Assembly: GCA_029865265.1 (NCBI GenBank)
Contig: JAOUHG010000003.1
Coordinates: forward strand, 107,464-171,463
DNA: 64,000 nucleotides
DNA from: Candidatus Krumholzibacteriia bacterium
GTDB taxonomy: Bacteria > Krumholzibacteriota > Krumholzibacteriia > WVZY01 > JAKEHA01
Direction of reading: 5' to 3'
Shown here: one piece after another, positions 58,676 to 64,000 of the stretch
Numbering within the stretch: position 1 is the first letter of the stretch
Layout: each line of letters begins with the position of its first letter
The notes under the pieces: generated by a model
Told to the model about the DNA's origin: nothing
Seen by the model: only the letters and a program-made list of their open reading frames with translations
The model's database searches: none
Translations under genes and position numbers: made by a program

Positions 58676-59467
58676 TCAGCCCTTGCGATGGATCAGGTAC
58701 GGGTTGCGCTGCGCGGTCGGGAGCATCACCAGCTTGGCAATGTTCACGTGCGCCGGCGCGTTGGCCACGTAGACCACCGCGTCGGCGATATCTTCCGCGC
58801 TGAGCGGCTGAAAACCGTCGTACACCTTGCTGGCGCGCCCGTCATCACCGTGGAAGCGAACCAGCGAAAACTCGGTCTCCGCCGCGCCGGGGTCAACACT
58901 GGAAACACGCACGTTGGTCCCGAACAGGTCCACGGCCATGGCCTCGGTGAGACCGCGCACCGCGAACTTGGTTGCGTTATAGACGTTGCCTTTTGGATAG
59001 GCCATATAACCCGCCACACTTCCGATGTTGATCACGTGTCCCGCGTCTCTCTCCACCATCATGGGCAGGATCTCGCGGGTGACGTTGAGCAGTCCCTTGA
59101 GGTTGGTGTCGATCATCGCGTCCCAGTCTTCGTAGTCTCCCTCCTGGATGGGATCGAAGCCGGACGCGAGACCCGCGTTGTTCACCAGCACGTCGGGAAT
59201 CCATCCGCGCTCGCGCAGTTCCGCGGCGGCGGCGGACACCACATCGCGAGCGCGCACATCGACGACGCGGATCGACACCGGTTTCCCGTGACGGTCTTCC
59301 AGTTCCGCGCGCACGCGCTCGAGGCGGTCGAGCCGGCGTGCCCACAGTTCCAGGTGAGAACCATGCGCGGCGAAGTGGCGCGCGCACGCCTCGCCAAACC
59401 CGGCGCTGGCGCCGGTGATGACGACGTTCTTCCCTTCGAGCCGGTTGATGCTGTTCATGGGAGGCAT
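58676..59467 (-). CDS. SDR family oxidoreductase (YdfG-like)
   Basis: 263 residues from the ATG at 59467; MNSINR at 59458 is an equally good start. A classical short-chain dehydrogenase with NADP-type [10 protein letters not shown] (near residue 17), VNNAG, and catalytic Ser/Tyr/Lys in [22 protein letters not shown]. The C-terminal end resembles serine/3-hydroxy acid dehydrogenases (YdfG). Substrate unknown; a short hydroxy acid is plausible. Confidence 0.88.
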   Translation of the reverse strand: MPPMNSINRLEGKNVVITGASAGFGEACARHFAAHGSHLELWARRLDRLERVRAELEDRHGKPVSIRVVDVRARDVVSAAAAELRERGWIPDVLVNNAGLASGFDPIQEGDYEDWDAMIDTNLKGLLNVTREILPMMVERDAGHVINIGSVAGYMAYPKGNVYNATKFAVRGLTEAMAVDLFGTNVRVSSVDPGAAETEFSLVRFHGDDGRASKVYDGFQPLSAEDIADAVVYVANAPAHVNIAKLVMLPTAQRNPYLIHRKG

Positions 59468-59498
59468 TCTAGCAGGCGCGGCCGCCGGCCTCCAGCCG

Positions 59499-60119
59499 CT
59501 ATTGCGCGCGCTCCAGGCGCGCGCCGCCCGCGGTCAGATCCAGCAGGAGCTGCCGGATGGCGTCCAGGCGGTCTTCCGGCAACTGGACGTCCAGTTCCAC
59601 CTCGTCGCCGAAGCGCTCGCCGGTGATGGCGGCGTCCTCGCGCGCCAGAGCGCGCCGCACGGAGTCGGTGTGAGGATATGCAAATCGCACCCGCACCGCG
59701 ATGCGTTCCACGCGCATCACGGTGGCCGCCTCGCGCAGCGCGTGCTGCACCGCACCGCTGTAGGCGCGCACCAGCCCTCCCTTGCCGAGCTTGACGCCGC
59801 CGAAGTAGCGCGTCACCACCACCGCCACGTCACCCACGCCAGAATTGAGCAGCACATTCAGCATGGGGCGCCCCGCGGTGCCGCCGGGTTCGCCGTCGTC
59901 GCCGGATCCGATGTCGGAACTGCTGCCGGGCGGGCCGGCGACGAACGCAAAGCAGTGGTGGGTCGCGTCCGGAAACTCGGCGCGAACCGCGTCCACCAGG
60001 GCGCGGGCCGCGTCCGCACTGGCGGCGGGGGCGAGGGTGGCGATGAAGCGGCTGTTGTGGATGCGGTCTTCGACGCGGTTCTGCGTGGCGGGGACGGGAT
60101 AGCGGGTCGCGCGGGGCAT
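59499..60119 (-). CDS. yigZ: YigZ/IMPACT family protein
   Basis: 206 residues from the ATG at 60119. The UPF0029 N-terminal domain is clear (NSRFIATLAPA, THHCFAFVAG, DDGEPGGTAGRPML and VVVTRYFGGVKLGKGGLVRAY), followed by a DUF1949 C-terminal domain. Relatives are thought to act in translation or stress, but no reaction is established. It starts six bases after the rhodanese stop. Confidence 0.9.
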   Translation of the reverse strand: MPRATRYPVPATQNRVEDRIHNSRFIATLAPAASADAARALVDAVRAEFPDATHHCFAFVAGPPGSSSDIGSGDDGEPGGTAGRPMLNVLLNSGVGDVAVVVTRYFGGVKLGKGGLVRAYSGAVQHALREAATVMRVERIAVRVRFAYPHTDSVRRALAREDAAITGERFGDEVELDVQLPEDRLDAIRQLLLDLTAGGARLERAQ

Positions 60120-60124
60120 GGGGC

Positions 60125-60499
60125 TCAGTCGTCGATCTCCACGCCGTGCCCGGCCTCCGTCCACCCGCGGTAGCCGCCGTCCATGGAGATCACGTTGCTG
60201 TAGCCCATGCGCTGGAGATTCTCCGCGGTGAGCACGGAGCGGAATCCGCCGCCGCAGTAGAGAACGATCTCCGCGTTCACGTCCGGAATCTCGAGTTCGA
60301 TGTCGCGCTCGATGATTCCCTTGCCCAGGTGGATCGCGCCCGGCAGGTGCCCCACGTCCCACTCGCGGTCCTCGCGCACATCCACCAGGTAGAAGGCCTC
60401 GCCGCGCTCCAGGCGCCGGTGCACCTCGTCCACACTGGTTTCCTTTACGCGCGGCCGCGTCTGTTCGACGATGTCGAGAAAGCGCGGGGAGTGATCCAT
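60125..60499 (-). CDS. Rhodanese-like sulfurtransferase
   Basis: 124 residues from the ATG at 60499, which overlaps the hydrolase stop (TGATG). A single rhodanese domain, with LVDVREDREWDVGHLPGAIHLGKG and the active-site cysteine in IVLYCGGGFRS (near residue 83). It carries persulfide between donors and acceptors. Frames upstream in the same phase are not coding. Confidence 0.9.
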   Translation of the reverse strand: MDHSPRFLDIVEQTRPRVKETSVDEVHRRLERGEAFYLVDVREDREWDVGHLPGAIHLGKGIIERDIELEIPDVNAEIVLYCGGGFRSVLTAENLQRMGYSNVISMDGGYRGWTEAGHGVEIDD

Positions 60500-61197
60500 C
60501 AGAAACTTCTTCCCTCCTCGACCGGAGCGGCGATGCGGGCCATCCAGGTGCTCGCGGTATCGCGAATCTCGTTCATCACCTCGGCCCGTTGCCGGCCGGA
60601 CCGCTTGAGCACACTGAACGAGTGGTCGCCCCCCTCGACCACGTGCAGGGTGGCCCGCGAACCGAGGGCGGAGCACACGGTGCGCATCAGTTCGAGATCG
60701 GCGAGTGAGTCGCGCGTCCCCTGGATGAACAGCATGGGAACCGAAACGCGATCCAGGTGGGCGGCGCGCGCCACCCCGGTGCTGCCCGGTGCGTGGAGGG
60801 GAAACCCCAGGAAGACCAGTCCCTGCAGCCCTTCCAGCGAATCCGACGCGGCGGCCTGGGAGGTCATGCGTCCACCCATCGACTTTCCCCCCGCAAACAG
60901 CGGAACACCCGGCAGTAGTGTGGCGGCCGCGGCCACCGCGCTGCGCACGGTTTCCTCCAGCACCGCGGGGGGATCCGGCCGGCGCCCGCCGGACTGCGCG
61001 TAGGGAAACTGGTAACGAACCGTGGCGATTCCCGCGCCGCTGAGAAGTGCGGCGACCTCCGCCAGAAACGGGTGGCGCATGCCGGCGCCGGCGCCGTGCG
61101 CCATCACGTATGCCGCACTCGGATCCTTCGGTGCGTCCAGGATGGCGTCCACCACACCTCGTCCTGCAACCTCGATCGTCAACTTGCGCGGTTTCAT
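60499..61197 (-). CDS. Alpha/beta hydrolase (KANL3/Tex30-like)
   Basis: 232 residues from the ATG at 61197. A small alpha/beta hydrolase with oxyanion region VMAHGAGAGMRHPF, nucleophile GKSMGG (near residue 100), acid in IQGTRDSLAD and histidine in GGDHSF. Similar stand-alone proteins are annotated as dienelactone hydrolase-like or Tex30. The substrate is unknown. Coupled on both sides by one-base overlaps (hotdog gene upstream, rhodanese downstream). Confidence 0.85.
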   Translation of the reverse strand: MKPRKLTIEVAGRGVVDAILDAPKDPSAAYVMAHGAGAGMRHPFLAEVAALLSGAGIATVRYQFPYAQSGGRRPDPPAVLEETVRSAVAAAATLLPGVPLFAGGKSMGGRMTSQAAASDSLEGLQGLVFLGFPLHAPGSTGVARAAHLDRVSVPMLFIQGTRDSLADLELMRTVCSALGSRATLHVVEGGDHSFSVLKRSGRQRAEVMNEIRDTASTWMARIAAPVEEGRSF

Positions 61198-61601
61198 CAC
61201 GCCCCCACCAGGTAGGTAAAAACACCGCTCGCCACGTGGCGCTCGTCCTGCGTGACGTCCACCGCGCACACCGCGAGGCGCCGGCCGATCTTGAGCGGTT
61301 TCGCCACCGCCGCCAGTTCGCCGCCGTCGGCACGAACCGGGCGCAGGAAGTTCATCTTGAACTCCACGCCGGACACGGTTCCGCGATCCATCGCCTCGGG
61401 AATGAGCAGGTACACCGCGGCGGTATCCGCGATTGCGCTCACGATACCCCCCTGCACGATGCCGTACTCCTGCGCCTGGGCGGCGGAAACCGCGGCGCGC
61501 ACCTCCACGCGCTCCGCGCAGCGGTGCACCAGTCGCGAATTGAGAAAGGAATTGATCGGCGTGCGAACGAAGAGGTCCGCTGCGCGCGTGTCGACGGTCA
61601 T
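61197..61601 (-). CDS. PaaI-family hotdog thioesterase
   Basis: 134 residues forming a single hotdog fold. The core helix QEYGIVQGGIVSAIADTAAVYLL carries the 4HBT/PaaI pattern, with VEFKMNFLRPVRADGGELAAVA after it. It probably hydrolyses an acyl-CoA thioester; the substrate is unknown. It sits four bases after the SDR stop and overlaps the hydrolase gene by one base. Confidence 0.85.
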   Translation of the reverse strand: MTVDTRAADLFVRTPINSFLNSRLVHRCAERVEVRAAVSAAQAQEYGIVQGGIVSAIADTAAVYLLIPEAMDRGTVSGVEFKMNFLRPVRADGGELAAVAKPLKIGRRLAVCAVDVTQDERHVASGVFTYLVGA

Positions 61602-61605
61602 CCCA

Positions 61606-62361
61606 TCACCTCACGTAGCTGGCCGCGTTGACGTCGATGGCGGTGCCGGTGCAGTGATCGGCCATCCCGCTGGCCAGGAAAACCACCAGCGGCGCGATGT
61701 CGCGCGGTTCCGTCATGCGGTCGAGAACCATGTCCTTCATGGCGAAGTCCTCACCGTATTCGGTGATGAACGCCTCCGCCATTTCCGTGCGTGTGAAGCC
61801 GGGCGATACCACGAACGACTTCACGTTGTCCTTCCCCATGCCGCGCGCGATGGAGCGCGCCAGCGCCACCATGCCGCCCTTGGAGGCGGCATAGGCCAGG
61901 TACTCGGGCGTGTCGCCGCGAAACGCCGCGCGCGAGGCGATGAACACGACGCGTCCGCCGCCGGCCTTGCGAAAGTGCGGCATCGCCTGGCGGGTGAGAA
62001 TGGCGGGCGCGGTGAGATTCACCGACAGGGTGGTGCTCCAGTCCTTCACCCACGCGTCCAGGGGTGCCTCCAGCGAAGAATCCATCGCCACGCCGGCGTT
62101 GTTGACCAGCAGATCGATGCCGCCCATGGCCGCGGCCGCGTCGGTCACCAGTTGCGCGCACGCGCGCGCGTCGGCGAGATCCGCCGCCATGGCGCTGCAG
62201 CCGGCCGCCCCCTGGATGGCCGCTTCCGCACCCGCACGACGCGAACCATAGTGCGCCACCACACGCGCCCCCGATGCCGCCAGGGCGGCGGCGATGGCGG
62301 CGCCGATTCCACGGCTGGCGCCGGTGACGAGCGCGCGCTGTCCGGTGAGGTCGATGTTCAT
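61606..62361 (-). CDS. SDR family oxidoreductase (FabG-like)
   Basis: 251 residues. Classical SDR with TGASRGIGAAIAAAL at residues 13-27, LLVNNAGVAMD, catalytic Ser in VFIASRAAF and YAASK (the Tyr/Lys pair), and VSPGFTRTEM. It resembles 3-oxoacyl-ACP reductases, but many such homologues serve other pathways. Neighbours include a hotdog thioesterase, so an acyl substrate is possible. Confidence 0.88.
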   Translation of the reverse strand: MNIDLTGQRALVTGASRGIGAAIAAALAASGARVVAHYGSRRAGAEAAIQGAAGCSAMAADLADARACAQLVTDAAAAMGGIDLLVNNAGVAMDSSLEAPLDAWVKDWSTTLSVNLTAPAILTRQAMPHFRKAGGGRVVFIASRAAFRGDTPEYLAYAASKGGMVALARSIARGMGKDNVKSFVVSPGFTRTEMAEAFITEYGEDFAMKDMVLDRMTEPRDIAPLVVFLASGMADHCTGTAIDVNAASYVR

Positions 62362-62404
62362 GGCGCAATGGTAACCGATGGCCGCGCGGATAGCGACGGC
62401 GCTT

Positions 62405-62908
62405 TCACGCGTCGCCGTCGGGGTCGGGATCCGGGCCGGGGTCCTCGATGGTGTCGGGGTCGTCGGTCCCCATCACCCGCCGCTGCACGTCGGTGATCTT
62501 CTGTCTCCCCCGGAACCCCGCGTCCTGTTCGTGCCAGTAGGCGAGATGGCGTTCGCCCAGCTTCCAGCACAGGCATACCCAGCGCCCCTGGTAGGTGGAG
62601 GGAAAGTCGACCAGCCCCTCCTCCAGGCCGCCCTGCGGCAGCCATATCCCGCGGTCCCAGATGCCGCGCGCCACCGCGGTCTCGATGCCGCGCGTGCAGC
62701 GGTCGATGTCTTCGCGGTGGGTCGCGAACTCGGCGTGGTCGGGATGGCCGGGGTCGCGCAGTGCGCTGCCCCAGATGAGTTCCAGCACCTCGATCTTGCC
62801 GGCGAACTCACGAATGGCGCGGCGGTGAGCGTCGATCTCCCGGAACACTTCGATGAGCGACGGGATCATCGCGTCGGCTTCGTCAACGGTGAAGGCCTTG
62901 CGGCTCAT
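62405..62908 (-). CDS. DUF2203 family protein
   Basis: 167 residues from the ATG at 62908, which overlaps the mtnA stop (ATGA). DUF2203 features are visible: FTVDEADAMIPSLIEVFREI at the start, GIETAVARGIWDRGIWLPQGGLEEGLVDFP and the tail KLGERHLAYWHEQDAGFRGRQKI. The last 15 residues are Asp/Pro-rich. No function is established; the tight coupling to mtnA is the only clue. Confidence 0.85.
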   Translation of the reverse strand: MSRKAFTVDEADAMIPSLIEVFREIDAHRRAIREFAGKIEVLELIWGSALRDPGHPDHAEFATHREDIDRCTRGIETAVARGIWDRGIWLPQGGLEEGLVDFPSTYQGRWVCLCWKLGERHLAYWHEQDAGFRGRQKITDVQRRVMGTDDPDTIEDPGPDPDPDGDA

Positions 62909-64000
62909 GGGTGTGCCGCGAAGCGGTATGGCGCGCGGTGGATTCCCTGCTCGGTGATGATGGCGGTGACGAGTTCCGCCGGGGTAACGTCGAACGCGGG
63001 GTTGTACACGGAACCGGCGGCGGAGATTTCGACACCACCCACCCCCAGCACCTCGTGCGCCGCGCGCTGTTCGATGGGAATGGAAGCGCCGGTGGGGAGC
63101 GACGAGTCGATGGTGCTCGAGGGCGCCACCACATAGAATGGAACCCCGAAGCGCGCGGCGTGAATGGCCACCCCCAGCGTGCCGATCTTGTTGGCGGTAT
63201 CCCCGTTGGCGGCGATGCGGTCCGCGCCCACCAGCACCGCGCGCACCCGTTTCGACGCCAGCAGCGACGCCGCCGCACCATCCACCAGCACGGTTACCGG
63301 GACACCGCGCCTGGCGCACTCCCACGCGGTGAGCCGCCCTCCCTGCAACAGCGGCCGTGTCTCGTCGGCGAACACGTGCACGCGCTTGCCACCCGCGTGT
63401 GCGGCGAACACCACGCCCAGCGCGGTGCCCACGCCGCCGGTGGCGAGCCCCCCGGTGTTGCAGTGGGTCAGCACGGCGTCGCCGTCGTCCAGCAATGCCT
63501 CGCCGTGGGCGGTCATGGCGCGCCCCATGGCGAGGTCTTCGGCCAGGATCGCATCCGCCTCCGCCACCAGTGCGGCGAGGAGTGCCGTGGGCGTGTCCGC
63601 GTCCGACTCCCAGCGCCCGCGCATGCGTTCGAGCGCCCACGCCAGATTGACGGCGGTGGGTCGCGTGCTGCCGATCTCGTCGCTGGCGCGCGCCAGCACG
63701 GCGTGCAGATCCGGCAGCGACGCCGAGGGCGTGCGCGCCACCCGCGAGGGAGCGACGTTGCCGGCGTCGTCGACACCGGATTCGAACACGGGTCCCCCGC
63801 CGGCGAACGCCTCCTCCACCGCGACCAGCAACCCGTACGCGGCCGCAACGCCGATGGCGGGCGCACCGCGCACGCGCAGCGCGCGGATGGCCTCGCACAC
63901 CGGAGCCAGCCGGGAGAGCGCGATCACCTGGTGCCGGCCCGGCAGCAGGGTCTGGTCGATGATGCGCATGGCGCCGGCGGCAAAGCGAACGGTGGGCAGT
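62905..64000 (-). CDS. mtnA: S-methyl-5-thioribose-1-phosphate isomerase (5' end off window)
   Basis: The reading frame continues past the internal ATG at 63969 to the window edge as LPTVRFAAGA, which matches the usual MtnA N-terminus, so the true start lies beyond 64000. The 365 residues present include the catalytic cysteine in THCNTGGLATGG and aspartate in LVGADRIAANGDTANKIGTL. It isomerises methylthioribose-1-phosphate in methionine salvage. The eIF2B-like fold separates it from eIF2B, for which the Cys/Asp pair is absent. It leads the run of coupled genes down to 58270. Confidence 0.93.
   Translation of the reverse strand, partial: LPTVRFAAGAMRIIDQTLLPGRHQVIALSRLAPVCEAIRALRVRGAPAIGVAAAYGLLVAVEEAFAGGGPVFESGVDDAGNVAPSRVARTPSASLPDLHAVLARASDEIGSTRPTAVNLAWALERMRGRWESDADTPTALLAALVAEADAILAEDLAMGRAMTAHGEALLDDGDAVLTHCNTGGLATGGVGTALGVVFAAHAGGKRVHVFADETRPLLQGGRLTAWECARRGVPVTVLVDGAAASLLASKRVRAVLVGADRIAANGDTANKIGTLGVAIHAARFGVPFYVVAPSSTIDSSLPTGASIPIEQRAAHEVLGVGGVEISAAGSVYNPAFDVTPAELVTAIITEQGIHRAPYRFAAHP

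Overview
The window is GC-rich, densely coding bacterial DNA. No gap between genes exceeds 300 bases, and I see no tRNA, rRNA, CRISPR array, insertion sequence or phage gene. The cell has an outer membrane (TamA/TamB, Omp85 barrels, LpoB, several lipoproteins) and respires aerobically through alternative complex III and an A2-type caa3 oxidase. It makes thymidylate with ThyX, isoprenoids by the MEP route and Gln-tRNA/Asn-tRNA through GatCAB. Secreted M6 peptidase and lamin-tail proteins next to these systems suggest a deep-branching lineage near the FCB group (Eisenbacteria, Krumholzibacteria, Gemmatimonadota type). That placement is inference; no marker in the window settles it.

Layout. 1-2606 (minus): a secreted M6 metallopeptidase running off the left edge, and a lipoprotein. 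2699-9246 (plus): a promoter driving a three-subunit acyl-CoA (propionyl-CoA) carboxylase, the large subunit of methylmalonyl-CoA mutase and methylmalonyl-CoA epimerase, then an unknown lipoprotein. 9264-13886 (minus): MeaB, the B12-binding mutase subunit, acyl-CoA dehydrogenase, thiolase and 3-hydroxyacyl-CoA dehydrogenase. Together the two converging operons take propionyl-CoA to succinyl-CoA and supply most of a beta-oxidation cycle (no enoyl-CoA hydratase is present here). 14127-20311 (minus): a lamin-tail protein and a pcrA-gatC-gatA-gatB operon.

20417-38131 is an envelope and translation block on the minus strand. rplM-rpsI has its own promoter. rpsB-tsf-pyrH-frr-uppS-cdsA-dxr-rseP follows in the classic order, then tamA-tamB, then a very large protein that fuses a gluzincin peptidase, a beta-propeller and an Omp85 barrel. 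One small lipoprotein gene on the plus strand interrupts the block.

38167-51103 (minus) is a single respiratory supra-operon: SCO, ctaD, ctaE, ctaF, ctaC, ctaB, a membrane protein with a fused c-type haem domain, then actA, actB, actC, actD, actF. It encodes a quinol:cytochrome c oxidoreductase and a cytochrome c oxidase as one transcriptional unit. The usual separate ActE gene is missing. A CRP/FNR-type inverted repeat and an AT-rich -10-like region lie upstream of the first gene.

51262-64000: a YyaL-family lipoprotein, LpoB with its COG3014 partner, thyX diverging from glpD, then a tightly packed minus-strand run from mtnA (whose start lies beyond the right edge) through DUF2203, SDR, hotdog thioesterase, alpha/beta hydrolase, rhodanese, YigZ, a second SDR and a 2Fe-2S ferredoxin.

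I found no clearly undescribed system. The best leads are the peptidase-propeller-Omp85 fusion, the ActE-less complex III with its membrane-bound cytochrome fusion, and an apparent CTG start codon in pyrH.
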